The notes below the pieces were generated by a model, which saw nothing but the letters and a program-made list of their open reading frames with translations, searched no databases and was not told the origin of the DNA. A program made the position numbers and the translations under genes. This document shows, one piece after another, positions 36,192 through 44,952 of a DNA stretch of 64,000 bases. Source of the DNA: Branchiibius sp. NY16-3462-2 (lineage in GTDB: Bacteria; Actinomycetota; Actinomycetes; Actinomycetales; Dermatophilaceae); contig NZ_LVCF01000035.1 in the NCBI RefSeq assembly GCF_001594145.1, positions 248,001-312,000 on the forward strand. The letters run 5' to 3'. The first letter of the stretch is position 1, and each line of letters opens with the position of its first letter.

Positions 36192-36244
36192 TTTGGAACG
36201 GGATGCACGCGAAACAGCTGGTTTCGGGTGCATCCCGTTCCAAA
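36192..36244. terminator. 24-bp hairpin between convergent genes
   Basis: Arms 36192-36215 and 36221-36244 pair at 23 of 24 positions around the 5-base loop AGCTG, between the FKBP and DUF3866 genes. It would act in both directions. There is no U-run, which is common for actinobacterial terminators, but the stem is exceptionally long. Confidence 0.65.
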
Positions 36245-36284
36245 TGTTGGGGGTCAAATGTGCGGGGGCAACGGTCGGCGCAGG

Positions 36285-37364
36285 CTACAGCAGGCTGGCG
36301 ACGTGCTTGCCCGCCGCAGCAGCGACCAGGAACGCGGCTTCGTCCTGCGCGAGTCCGCGGCCCATGGACTGCATCAGCACCGGCGCCTCGTCGAGGACCG
36401 CGCGCATATCGGTGACATCGACGTCGACCCGGCGCAGCCGGCCGTCGGTGCTGGCGATGAGTTCGTCGACCTGCTCCGACAGCGACCGGCCGAAATCGGA
36501 GTCGATGCTGGCGATCGGCACATCGGCGGGGACCAGCGCGACCCGGCCGTACGCCGTACGACTGTGATGGGACAGACCACGGTGGCGGGGTCGCTCGTCA
36601 GCCTCCGACACGCGCAGGGCAGCAACGGCACGGCCACCCAGGGTGTGCGCGGCGTTGAGCGTCTCGCCGGCTGAGGTCCCGGAGAACCCCCACCTCGTCC
36701 CGGTGCCCAGGTTGCCCGGACCCTGACTGACCACGGCCACGTCAGCGCCCAGCACGAGGCGGGCCGCCAGCAGACCGGTGTGCACGTTGACCGCCTCCAG
36801 GGTGCCGCCGAAGGCCTGGCCCACGGTGATCGCGCCGGTCAGCCAGTTGGCCCGGCGCAGTCCGGCGACGTTGCGCGAGAACGCCAGCGGCAACGCACCA
36901 CCGTCGGTCATCACGTAGACGACCTTCGCGTCCGGCTTCTGCGCGCGCAGCCCGGCGATGATGGCCGGCACCGAGGAATGCAGGTCGGCGGCGATGACCG
37001 GCATCCCGTCGATCGAGTCCGCGTCGGCCAGGACCTGGTGATGCGGACTGTCCTGCTCATCGACCCCCAGGACCATGTCCTGCAACGGGGTGTAGCGGGC
37101 CTTGACGACGTGGCCCTGGGTGAACGCGGGATCGCTGGGCAACCGGTCGGGTGTGGCGACGACCAGCGCGAGACCTCCGGTGCCCAGACCCTTCTCCAGT
37201 GCCGTGACGTTCAGCAGGACCCGGTCGCCGACGTTCGGGCGCCCGGTGAGCGTCACGTAGGCGATCGCCGGCACCAACTCCTGACCCACCCGCGCCTGCA
37301 CCTGACACGCACCGGACCACAACTCTTCGACCGTCTCAACGGTTCCCTGACGCCACTTGATCAC
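36285..37364 (-). CDS. DUF3866 family protein
   Basis: A 359-aa protein conserved in actinobacteria and some Firmicutes under DUF3866. It has Rossmann-like blocks (VVYVMTDGGALPLAFS, DVAVVSQGPGNLGTGTRWGFSG) and no transmembrane segment. The glycine-rich SQGPGNLGTGT motif suggests nucleotide or phosphate binding, but no activity is known. GTG 37364 has a leaderless -10 box (TACCCT) 6 bases away. It is divergent from pafB, with a 54-base gap between the starts. Confidence 0.85.
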   Translation of the reverse strand: MIKWRQGTVETVEELWSGACQVQARVGQELVPAIAYVTLTGRPNVGDRVLLNVTALEKGLGTGGLALVVATPDRLPSDPAFTQGHVVKARYTPLQDMVLGVDEQDSPHHQVLADADSIDGMPVIAADLHSSVPAIIAGLRAQKPDAKVVYVMTDGGALPLAFSRNVAGLRRANWLTGAITVGQAFGGTLEAVNVHTGLLAARLVLGADVAVVSQGPGNLGTGTRWGFSGTSAGETLNAAHTLGGRAVAALRVSEADERPRHRGLSHHSRTAYGRVALVPADVPIASIDSDFGRSLSEQVDELIASTDGRLRRVDVDVTDMRAVLDEAPVLMQSMGRGLAQDEAAFLVAAAAGKHVASLL

Positions 37365-37370
37365 GCACGC

Positions 37371-37376
37371 AGGGTA
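37371..37376 (-). promoter_or_regulatory. -10 box for leaderless DUF3866 mRNA
   Basis: On the minus strand TACCCT ends 6 bases before the GTG at 37364. Confidence 0.5.
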
Positions 37377-37405
37377 GTACGGCGCGTCCGGGGCCCGGGG
37401 TGGGA

Positions 37406-37411
37406 TACCGT
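37406..37411 (+). promoter_or_regulatory. -10 box for leaderless pafBC mRNA
   Basis: TACCGT ends 7 bases before the GTG at 37419 and fixes that start. No TGTCR element lies at the PafBC spacing, so autoregulation by that motif is not indicated. Confidence 0.5.
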
Positions 37412-37418
37412 CGGCGCT

Positions 37419-38411
37419 GTGAGCGCACCGTCACCGGCCGTCAAGACCGAGCGGCTGCTCAATCTGGTGATCTGCCTGCTCTATACCCGCCGTCCGCTGT
37501 CGAAGGCGCGGATCCGCGAGGCGGTCCCGCAGTACGCCCAGACCGCCTCGGACGAGGCGTTCGACCGGATGTTCGAGCGGGACAAGGACGAACTGCGGGA
37601 GTTGGGCATTCCGCTGCGCACCGAGCCGCTGGATCCGTTGTTCGACGACGAGCCCGGCTACCGCATCGACCAACGCGACTACGCCCTGCCGCAGATCGCC
37701 TTCGAACCGGATGAGTTGGCCGTTCTGAGCCTGGCCAGCCGCACCTGGCAGCAGGCCAGTCTGGCCGGTCCGGCTGCGTCCGCCCTGCGCAAACTCCAGG
37801 CCGCGGACGTCGAACGCGACGTGGACTCGATCATCGGTCTGGAACCGCGGGTACGCACCAGCGAACCGGCGTTCGCACCGGTCAAGGACGCCGTGCTGGA
37901 CCGTGTCGCGGTGCGGTTCACCTACCGCCGCCCCGGCGGCGCCGCGACCGAACGCACCGTCCAGCCATGGTCGGTCGTCAACCATCTCGGGCGCTGGTAC
38001 GTCGCGGGTTTCGATCTGGACCGTCAGGCGCCCCGCGTCTTCCGGCTGAGCCGCATCGAGGGCGCCGTGCGGCGTACCGGCACACCGGGGGAGTACCAGA
38101 TCCCGCCGCACGACGCGATCGCGATGATCTCCGGGACGGACGGCCCGCAGGTGAGCAGCCACGCCCGGGTCCTGGCCCGTCCGGGATCGGCGCACGCGCT
38201 GCGCCGGCGGGCCGTCGCAACGAGCGAGGGTCCGGAAGGGTGGAACGAACTGACGTTGGAGTACGGCGACGCGGAGACCTTCGCCGAGGAACTCGCCGGG
38301 TTCGGCCCGGTCGTGCGGGCGCTCGAACCCCCCGAGGTCGTCCAGGGCGTCGTACGTCGATTGCAGGCTGCTCTTGATGCCAACCAGCCAGCCGAGCAGG
38401 AAGGTGCCTGA
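37419..38411 (+). CDS. pafB: WYL-domain transcriptional activator PafB
   Basis: A 330-aa protein with an N-terminal winged helix (ERLLNLVICLLYTRRPLSKARIRE), a WYL domain (about residues 155-235) and a WCX C-terminal extension. In mycobacteria PafB and PafC form a heterodimer that activates LexA/RecA-independent DNA-damage genes through the tTGTCRgtg-N8-TAnnnT promoter. Its stop overlaps the pafC start by one base (TGATG), which fits a heterodimer made in equal amounts. Confidence 0.94.
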   Translation: MSAPSPAVKTERLLNLVICLLYTRRPLSKARIREAVPQYAQTASDEAFDRMFERDKDELRELGIPLRTEPLDPLFDDEPGYRIDQRDYALPQIAFEPDELAVLSLASRTWQQASLAGPAASALRKLQAADVERDVDSIIGLEPRVRTSEPAFAPVKDAVLDRVAVRFTYRRPGGAATERTVQPWSVVNHLGRWYVAGFDLDRQAPRVFRLSRIEGAVRRTGTPGEYQIPPHDAIAMISGTDGPQVSSHARVLARPGSAHALRRRAVATSEGPEGWNELTLEYGDAETFAEELAGFGPVVRALEPPEVVQGVVRRLQAALDANQPAEQEGA

Positions 38412-39379
38412 TGGCTGCAGAGTCCGCGACCCAACGGCTGGGTCGCTTGTTGCAACTGGTGCCCTGGCTGGTCAACCGGCAGGGCATCGACATCGAACAG
38501 GCCGCCGCCGAGTTCGGCGTCAGCCGGGCGCAGATCGAATCCGATCTGGAGTTGCTCTTCATGTGCGGGACACCGGGGCACATGCCCGACGACCTGATCG
38601 AAGCCGAATGGGAGCAGGGCCGGGTGTTCCTGCGCAACGCCGACACCATCGCCCGGCCGCTGCGCCTTGGTGTCGACGAGGCGCTGGCCCTGATCGTCGG
38701 TCTGCGCACCCTTGCCGACGTGCCCGGACTGGGCGACCGGGACGCCGTCGACCGGGCCCTGGCGAAACTGGTCGAAGCGACCGGGGACGCCAGTGCTGCT
38801 TCGGCGAACGTCCAGGTGCGACTGGCCGACCTGCCCGCCGACCTGTTGACCGACCTGCGCAGCGCGGTGCGAGACCACCGCCGGGTACACCTGCGGTATC
38901 TGGTCGCCTCGCGCGATGAGACCACCGAGCGCGACGTCGATCCGATGCGGGTCCTGTCGATCGACGGGCACTGGTATCTCGAGGGCTGGTGCCACCGGGC
39001 CCAGGACCAGCGGCTGTTCCGCCTGGACCGTGTCGAGGCATGGCAGGTGCTCGACCTGGACGGCACCCCGCCACCGGATGCCGCGCCGCGGGATGTGGCC
39101 AGCTTCAACGCCGAGGTCTTCACCAGCGGTCCGGAGGACCTTCTGGTAACTCTGGAGCTTCAACCACACGCCGCCTGGGTCGCCGACTACTACCCGGTCG
39201 AGTCGGTTCGGGTGATGCCCGGCGGGTCGGTGCGTGTGACGTTGCGTACGGCGGACCTCACCTGGCTGCGGCAATTGGTCTGGCGGCTCAGTGGAGCGGC
39301 CGAGGTGATCGAACCGGAGCAGTTACGGCAGCAGGTTGCAGGCGGCGCCCGCGACGCACTTTCGGCCTATGTAACGTAG
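38411..39379 (+). CDS. pafC: WYL-domain transcriptional activator PafC
   Basis: A 322-aa paralogue and partner of PafB: N-terminal winged helix (RLLQLVPWLVNRQGIDIEQAAAEFGVSRAQIESDLELLF), central WYL domain (VHLRYL...DPMRVLSIDGHWYLEGWC, about residues 160-200) and WCX region. Co-translated with PafB. The gene continues to tatA as in mycobacteria. Confidence 0.94.
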   Translation: MAAESATQRLGRLLQLVPWLVNRQGIDIEQAAAEFGVSRAQIESDLELLFMCGTPGHMPDDLIEAEWEQGRVFLRNADTIARPLRLGVDEALALIVGLRTLADVPGLGDRDAVDRALAKLVEATGDASAASANVQVRLADLPADLLTDLRSAVRDHRRVHLRYLVASRDETTERDVDPMRVLSIDGHWYLEGWCHRAQDQRLFRLDRVEAWQVLDLDGTPPPDAAPRDVASFNAEVFTSGPEDLLVTLELQPHAAWVADYYPVESVRVMPGGSVRVTLRTADLTWLRQLVWRLSGAAEVIEPEQLRQQVAGGARDALSAYVT

Positions 39380-39382
39380 GCT
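39377..39382 (+). promoter_or_regulatory. Possible -10 box of tatA
   Basis: TAGGCT overlaps the pafC stop codon. It would give a leader of about 40 bases with GAGGAG at 39413-39418 upstream of the tatA ATG. Confidence 0.35.
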
Positions 39383-39430
39383 GGCCGAAGACCGTAACCG
39401 CAGTCACACATCGAGGAGCACAACACCACC

Positions 39431-39763
39431 ATGGGTCTCAAGGGTCTGTTCGATGGATGGCACATCGTCATCATCATCCTTCTGCTGGTCGTGGTGTTCG
39501 GTTGGAAACGCCTGCCCGACGCCGCTCGTAGCCTCGGTCGTTCGGCGCGGATCCTGAAGAGCGAGATCGGTGACATGAAGGACGAGGGCAAGAGCCCCGG
39601 CGCCGGCACGACTGTCCCCGGCGAGACGGTCCCACCGCAGCAGACCGGCAGCACCGTGCCCGGTGAAGCACCGGTGCAGCAGCCGCCGGTCCAGAGCTAC
39701 CCCCAGCAGCCGGTGCAACAGCAGCCCTCGGCCTCCAACCCCGATCGCGGCACCGGCGCCTGA
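39431..39763 (+). CDS. tatA: Sec-independent translocase subunit TatA
   Basis: A 110-aa pore-forming subunit of the twin-arginine translocase. One transmembrane helix (residues about 10-26, WHIVIIILLLVVVFGWKRLP) with the conserved F-G hinge is followed by an amphipathic helix (DAARSLGRSARILKSEIGDMK) and a long Pro/Gln-rich disordered tail. Located upstream of tatC, as in M. tuberculosis (Rv2094c-Rv2093c). Confidence 0.95.
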   Translation: MGLKGLFDGWHIVIIILLLVVVFGWKRLPDAARSLGRSARILKSEIGDMKDEGKSPGAGTTVPGETVPPQQTGSTVPGEAPVQQPPVQSYPQQPVQQQPSASNPDRGTGA

Positions 39764-39808
39764 CCGCAATCGCTTGACTGCGCTCACCACTGACGTACCC
39801 GGGCACCG

Positions 39809-40645
39809 ATGGCCGTACTGACGCGTAAGAACAATCCGGAAGCCCGGATGTCGTTGGGGGACCACTTCAAGGAGTTCCGTAACCGCACCCTCATCGCGGT
39901 CCTCGCGATCTGTATCGCAGGCATCATTGCCTGGCTGAAGTACGACGTGCAGCAGGCCGACGGAACCCACGTCGGCATCTGGCCGTGGCTACAGCGACCG
40001 ATCCTGGAAGTGGCGGCGAGGCATCCCGGACAGGAGATCGCGCCGAACTTCACCTCCATGACGGACGCGTTCGGCGTGAAGCTAAAGGTGTCGTTGTGGG
40101 CCGGGCTGATCATCTCCAGTCCGGTGTGGCTGTGGGAGATCTGGGCGTTCCTGGCCCCCGGCCTCACCGGCAAGGAGAAGAAGGTCGGCGTCGCGTTCAT
40201 CTTCACCGCGGTGCCGCTGTTCCTGGCCGGCTGCTGGGTCGCCACCCTGGTCATGCAGAACGCGGTCGGCTTCCTGCTCGGCGTCACGCCCAGCGGTGCG
40301 ACCAACCTGTTCAGCGCGCAGGAATACCTCACCTTCGTCACCAAGTTCATCCTGGCGTTCGGTTTCGCCTTCCTGCTGCCCGTCTTCCTGGTCGCCCTGA
40401 ACATGGCGCACGTCTTCCCCGGCCGGATCATGCTCAAGGGCTGGCGGGTCGCGGTCATGGTGATCGGTGTCTTCGCCGCCATGATGAGCCCGACTCCGGA
40501 CGCCTGGTCGATGCTGGCTCTGATGGCCCCGATGGTGGTGCTGTACTTCGCCGCGTGCGGGATCGCCATGTTCATGGATAAGCGCCGCGGCGCCAACCGC
40601 CCCGAGTGGCTGGACGTCCCCGATGACGAACGGTCCTCGCTCTAA
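39809..40645 (+). CDS. tatC: Sec-independent translocase subunit TatC
   Basis: A 278-aa membrane receptor for twin-arginine signal peptides with six transmembrane helices. The conserved N-terminus (MSLGDHFKEFRNRTLIA; the glutamate contacts the signal peptide) and the VSLWAGLIISSPVWLWEIWAFLAPGLTGKEKK block are present. No tatB is seen next to it. helY follows after 9 bases. Confidence 0.96.
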   Translation: MAVLTRKNNPEARMSLGDHFKEFRNRTLIAVLAICIAGIIAWLKYDVQQADGTHVGIWPWLQRPILEVAARHPGQEIAPNFTSMTDAFGVKLKVSLWAGLIISSPVWLWEIWAFLAPGLTGKEKKVGVAFIFTAVPLFLAGCWVATLVMQNAVGFLLGVTPSGATNLFSAQEYLTFVTKFILAFGFAFLLPVFLVALNMAHVFPGRIMLKGWRVAVMVIGVFAAMMSPTPDAWSMLALMAPMVVLYFAACGIAMFMDKRRGANRPEWLDVPDDERSSL

Positions 40646-40648
40646 AGT
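40643..40648 (+). promoter_or_regulatory. -10 box for leaderless helY mRNA
   Basis: TAAAGT overlaps the tatC stop and ends 6 bases before the GTG at 40655, favouring this start over the GTG at 40649. Confidence 0.45.
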
Positions 40649-40654
40649 GTGTTT

Positions 40655-43444
40655 GTGAGCGCCGCACAGCCCGACGATCCGGCCAAGCGGTTCGACCGGT
40701 CCCACCTGACCCGGTTCACCGAAACCTTTGACTTCGAGCTGGATGACTTCCAGATCCGCGGGTGCACGGCCGTGCAGCAGGGTCGTAGTGTCCTGGTCGC
40801 CGCACCCACCGGATCCGGTAAGACCGTTGTCGGCGCGTTCGCGGCGTACCTCGCCCTGCACACCGGCCGTAAGACCTTCTACACGACGCCGATCAAAGCC
40901 CTGTCCAACCAGAAGTACAACGAACTGGTCGAGCAGCACGGCGCGGACAAGGTCGGCCTGCTGACCGGCGACTCCTCGATCAACGGCGAAGCGCCGGTGG
41001 TGGTGATGACCACCGAGGTGCTGCGCAACATGATCTACGCCCGCTCCAGCACCCTGCTGGACCTCGGCTTCGTGGTGATGGACGAAGTGCACTACCTGGC
41101 CGACCGGTTCCGCGGCGCGGTCTGGGAGGAAGTGATCATCCAACTGCCGGCATCGGTCCAGCTGATCTCCTTGTCCGCCACCGTCAGCAACGCGGAGGAG
41201 TTCGGCGACTGGCTGCGAGAGGTCCGCGGCGACACCGAGGTCATCGTCGAAGAACACCGTCCGGTGCCGCTGTGGCAGCACATGATGGTCGGCAAGCGCA
41301 TCATGGACCTTTTCGTCAACGCGAGCGAGAATGCTCGGGTCAATCCTCAACTGCTGCAGGCCATTTCAGCGCAGGAAGCGGAGTCCCGCCATGGCCGGCG
41401 CGACGACGCCGGGGGGCCGCGGGGGCGCCGCGGGCAGAACCGCGGAGGACCCAAGGGCCCGGTGCGCGCCGGCCGCCCCGGCCGCGGGCCCAGCCGGCCC
41501 GAGGTCATCGAGGCGCTGGACCGTGAGGCGCTGCTACCGGCGATCACCTTCATCTTCAGCCGGGCAGGTTGCGACGCAGCGGTCTCGCAGTGTCTGGCGT
41601 GGGGCACCCGGCTGATCCCACCGGAGCAGGGCGAACGCATCCGACAGCGGGTGCAGGAGCGCGTCACCTCGATCCCTGAGGAGGATCTGGTCGTCCTGGG
41701 TTACTGGGACTTCCTGGAGGGGCTGACCCGCGGGTTCGCCGCCCACCACGCAGGCATGTTGCCGACGTTCCGCGAGATCGTCGAGGAGTTGTTCACCAGC
41801 GGCGACCTGCGCGCGGTGTTCGCCACCGAGACGCTTGCGCTGGGGATCAACATGCCTGCCCGCAGCGTGGTGCTCGAACGGCTGGTGAAGTTCAACGGTG
41901 AGACCCACGCGGATATCACGCCGGCCGAGTACACCCAGCTCACCGGCCGGGCGGGTCGTCGCGGCATCGACATCGAGGGACACGCAGTCGTTTTGTGGCA
42001 GCGAGGTGTCGACCCCGCCGAAGTGGCCGGCCTGGCCTCCACCCGCACCTACACGTTGCGCTCCTCCTTCGTCCCTACCGCGAACATGGCCGTCAACCTG
42101 GTGGGCCAGGTCGGCCGGCAGCGCGCCACCGCCGTGCTGGAGGCTTCTTTCGCGCAGTTCCAGGCCGACCGGTCCGTCGTGGGTGTGGCCCGCTCGATCC
42201 AGCGCAACAAAGAGGCGTTGGAGGGTTACAGCGACGCGATGCGTTGCCACCTGGGCGATTTCGAGGAGTACGCCGGCCTGCGACGGCACCTGAGCGATCT
42301 GGAGAAGCAGGCTCGCAAAGCCCGCCTCGCCTCCGAGCACGCCGCCACCCAGGTGTCGCTGGATGATCTGAAACCCGGTGACGTGATCCACCTCGCCGAG
42401 GGCCGCAGGGCCGGCCTGGGCATCGTGATCACCCCGCACCGGCCGGGAAAGGCGTCCTCGCCGGTGCCGACCGTCCTCACCCAGGACGCGCAGGTACGCC
42501 GCCTGGAACCATCCGATGTCAACGGACCGGTGCGTCCCATCGCCCACATCCCGCTGCCCAGGCAGTTCAACCCGCGCAACCCGAAGTCGCGTCGCGACCT
42601 GGCAGCGACCGTGCGCGCGAAGGCCGGTCGCGACGTCCCGACGCAGCGGGAGATCAGCCAGGCCGCCGATGAGGCGCAGGAGGCCCGGGAAGCCCAGCGA
42701 TCGGCGTACGACGAGCAGATCGACTCGCTGCGGGCGCAGATCAGGGAGCATCCCTGCCACAGCTGCCCCTACCGCGAGCAGCACGCGCGCTGGTCCCAGC
42801 GGTGGTGGCAGTTGGAGCGCGAGACCGAAGGTCTGCAACGCAAGGTCGACCGCCGCACGCACACCGTGGCGCGCACCTTCGAGCGGATCTGCGACCTGCT
42901 GGCCGGTCTGGGATACCTCGATCCGACCGGTACGACGGTCACTGACCAGGGCCAGGTGCTCGCCCGGATCTATGCCGAGAAGGATCTGCTGGTCGCGGAG
43001 TGCCTGCGCCAGGGCACCTGGCGACAGTTGGACGCTGCGTCGTTGGCTGCGATCGTGAGCGCGCTGATCTACGAGCCGCGCGGTGACTCGGCGGGGGAGC
43101 CGCCGAAGATCCCCAACGCCGACGTGCGGGACGCGTTGGAGGACCTGCGGGATATGTGGGCCGGCCTGGTCGCCCGCCAGCAGGAGGCCGGCGTGCCGCA
43201 GATGGGTGAGCCCGACGGTGGGCTCGCGTGGAGTGTCCATCGGTGGGCCAGTGGCGCACGGTTGGAGACGGTCCTGCGGGACGGGTCACTGACGGCCGGT
43301 GACTTCGTGCGGCGCTGCAAACAACTGGTCGATCTGCTGGGTCAGATCAAGGACGCCGCACCCGATGAGGGGCTGCGCCGGACCGCGGATCGGGCCGTCG
43401 ACGCCATCCTGCGCGGCGTCGTGGCCGCCGACCGGCTCGACTGA
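40655..43444 (+). CDS. helY: Ski2-like DEAD/DEAH-box RNA helicase HelY
   Basis: A 929-aa helicase. RecA-like domain 1: Walker A APTGSGKT (about residues 50-57), DEVH box (VMDEVHYL). Domain 2: ATETLALGINMPARSVV and QLTGRAGRRG. A basic Gly/Arg/Pro-rich insertion (residues about 245-283) lies between the domains. The C-terminal part contains a CHSCPYREQH cysteine/histidine motif and the winged-helix/DSHCT domain. Homologue of Rv2092c; related to RNA-exosome-linked helicases Mtr4 and Ski2, so a role in RNA decay or processing is likely. Confidence 0.93.
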   Translation: MSAAQPDDPAKRFDRSHLTRFTETFDFELDDFQIRGCTAVQQGRSVLVAAPTGSGKTVVGAFAAYLALHTGRKTFYTTPIKALSNQKYNELVEQHGADKVGLLTGDSSINGEAPVVVMTTEVLRNMIYARSSTLLDLGFVVMDEVHYLADRFRGAVWEEVIIQLPASVQLISLSATVSNAEEFGDWLREVRGDTEVIVEEHRPVPLWQHMMVGKRIMDLFVNASENARVNPQLLQAISAQEAESRHGRRDDAGGPRGRRGQNRGGPKGPVRAGRPGRGPSRPEVIEALDREALLPAITFIFSRAGCDAAVSQCLAWGTRLIPPEQGERIRQRVQERVTSIPEEDLVVLGYWDFLEGLTRGFAAHHAGMLPTFREIVEELFTSGDLRAVFATETLALGINMPARSVVLERLVKFNGETHADITPAEYTQLTGRAGRRGIDIEGHAVVLWQRGVDPAEVAGLASTRTYTLRSSFVPTANMAVNLVGQVGRQRATAVLEASFAQFQADRSVVGVARSIQRNKEALEGYSDAMRCHLGDFEEYAGLRRHLSDLEKQARKARLASEHAATQVSLDDLKPGDVIHLAEGRRAGLGIVITPHRPGKASSPVPTVLTQDAQVRRLEPSDVNGPVRPIAHIPLPRQFNPRNPKSRRDLAATVRAKAGRDVPTQREISQAADEAQEAREAQRSAYDEQIDSLRAQIREHPCHSCPYREQHARWSQRWWQLERETEGLQRKVDRRTHTVARTFERICDLLAGLGYLDPTGTTVTDQGQVLARIYAEKDLLVAECLRQGTWRQLDAASLAAIVSALIYEPRGDSAGEPPKIPNADVRDALEDLRDMWAGLVARQQEAGVPQMGEPDGGLAWSVHRWASGARLETVLRDGSLTAGDFVRRCKQLVDLLGQIKDAAPDEGLRRTADRAVDAILRGVVAADRLD

Positions 43445-43458
43445 TCGGGATTGCGCGC

Positions 43459-43983
43459 ATGGTCTTCACCCGCGAGGAACTGACCCAGGGCGAGTACGTC
43501 GTGGCCTCCCTTCGCACGCACAGCAAGGAGATCTGGGGCTCGCTGCTGATCCTGTTGGTCACGCTGGTCCTGCTGGCGATCGGGCTGTTCTACCTGCACG
43601 ACCGGGGACTCGTGGTGGTGCTCACGCTGCTCGTCACCGCAGGAGTCGTGATCGTCATCTGGGTGCTTCGGCCCGTATTGCGTTGGTACAGCACACATTT
43701 CGTCGTCACGAACAAACGAATCATCACCCGCCACGGGGTTCTGTCGAAGACCGGCCGGGACATTCCGCTCTACCGGATCAACGATGTGTCCTCCCACCAG
43801 GGAGTGCTCGATCGCCTTCTCGGCTGCGGCACCTTGGTCATCTCCGACGCCTCGCAGCAGGCCGGGCTGTCCTTCCGGGACATCCCGCAGGTCAAGAAGG
43901 TCCAGGTGGAGATCACCCAGTTGCTGCTCGACCTGCACGATGGCAGCGATGACGACGGGACGCAGTTGGACGACGGTCGCTAG
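43459..43983 (+). CDS. PH domain-containing membrane protein (YdbS/DUF304-like)
   Basis: A 174-aa protein with two adjacent transmembrane helices (about residues 24-65) and a C-terminal bacterial PH domain (THFVVTNKRIITRHGVLSKTGRDIPLYRINDVSSHQGVLDRLLGCGTLVISDAS). The motif VTNKRIITRHG-IPL-INDV is typical of the bPH_2/DUF304 group. Biological role unknown. Begins 14 bases after helY and overlaps the tail of the convergent exonuclease gene by 4 bases. Confidence 0.85.
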   Translation: MVFTREELTQGEYVVASLRTHSKEIWGSLLILLVTLVLLAIGLFYLHDRGLVVVLTLLVTAGVVIVIWVLRPVLRWYSTHFVVTNKRIITRHGVLSKTGRDIPLYRINDVSSHQGVLDRLLGCGTLVISDASQQAGLSFRDIPQVKKVQVEITQLLLDLHDGSDDDGTQLDDGR

Positions 43984-44897
43984 ATCCCCAGCGCAGTGCG
44001 CAACCGGCTGACCGGGTTGCCGACCCGGTAGACGTCGATGAGTTCGGCCAACCGCTGCGGATCGGCGACGGCCGTGGGCAGCGAGGGGTCGAGGTCCGCC
44101 GGTAGGGGTGCATCCCGGGCGACCTGCACCACCTCGGGCGCGGCGTCCAGGTAGTCGCTGGCGGCGAGCAGTTTGCTGCGTTGGGAGGGCGTGAAGCCGC
44201 CATCCCCGTCAGCCAGCGCGGCCCGCAAAGTGGCCAGATCGCCGTACCTGCCGATCAACGTGGCGGCGGTCTTCTCACCGACACCGGCTACCCCCGGGAG
44301 TCCGTCACTGGTGTCACCGCGCAGGGTCGCCAGGTCGGCGTACTGAGCGCCGGTGCGCACGCCGTACCGCTCGAACAGCGCGGCCTGGTCAATGATGTCC
44401 GGTGCCCGCACGCCACCCTTGGCCGTGTAGAGCACGCGCACACCCGCCGCGTCGTCGACCAGTTGGAACAGGTCGCGGTCCCCGGTCACGATGTCGACCG
44501 GACCATCAGCGGCCACGGCCAGGGTGCCGATGACGTCGTCGGCCTCGTAGCCGTCGCTGCCGATCCGGCACAGACCGACGGCGGCCAGCAGGTCCACGAT
44601 CACCGGCACCTGCGGCGTCAGATCCTCCGGCGACTCTTCCTGCACGTCGCTGCCGGCCGTCAGGCGGTGCGTCTTGTACGTCGGGATCGCGGCCACCCGG
44701 AACGCCGGTCGCCAGTCGTTGTCCCAGCACGCCACCAGGTCCGTGGGGTGATGGTCGTTCAGCAGCGTGGCAATCATGTCGGTGAAGCCCCGGATCGCGT
44801 TGGTGGGGATGGGCGCGCCGTCCGGGCGAGCAGGAACTCCGAAGAACGCCCGGAAGTAGAGACTGGCCGAGTCGAGAAGCATCAACCGCGATGTCAC
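43980..44897 (-). CDS. 5'-3' exonuclease (FEN-like, PolI N-domain type)
   Basis: A 305-aa stand-alone flap-endonuclease-type enzyme, like Rv2090. Metal-binding acidic residues are seen in MLLDSASLYFRAFFG (residues about 6-20), DGYEADDVIGTLA (about 118-130) and VTGDRDLFQLV; the helix-hairpin-helix DNA-binding motif is GVAGVGEKTAATLI (about 202-215). It would remove primers or flaps. GTG 44897 has a weak -10 (CACAGT) 6 bases upstream. Confidence 0.9.
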   Translation of the reverse strand: MTSRLMLLDSASLYFRAFFGVPARPDGAPIPTNAIRGFTDMIATLLNDHHPTDLVACWDNDWRPAFRVAAIPTYKTHRLTAGSDVQEESPEDLTPQVPVIVDLLAAVGLCRIGSDGYEADDVIGTLAVAADGPVDIVTGDRDLFQLVDDAAGVRVLYTAKGGVRAPDIIDQAALFERYGVRTGAQYADLATLRGDTSDGLPGVAGVGEKTAATLIGRYGDLATLRAALADGDGGFTPSQRSKLLAASDYLDAAPEVVQVARDAPLPADLDPSLPTAVADPQRLAELIDVYRVGNPVSRLRTALGI

Positions 44898-44939
44898 AAG
44901 CCCACTGTGTCAGAAGCCGACCCCGGCTTCGCGAGGCGC

Positions 44940-44945
44940 TATCTT
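44940..44945 (+). promoter_or_regulatory. -10 box for leaderless Lrp-type gene
   Basis: TATCTT ends 7 bases before the GTG at 44953. Confidence 0.5.
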
Positions 44946-44952
44946 TCAACAC

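Noticed and set aside
36192..36244. Inverted repeat considered as ends of an insertion sequence
   Set aside because: Only 5 bases separate the arms and no transposase gene is present.
44908..44929. TGTCA upstream of the Lrp-type gene as a PafBC site
   Set aside because: No TANNNT at the required 11-base spacing.
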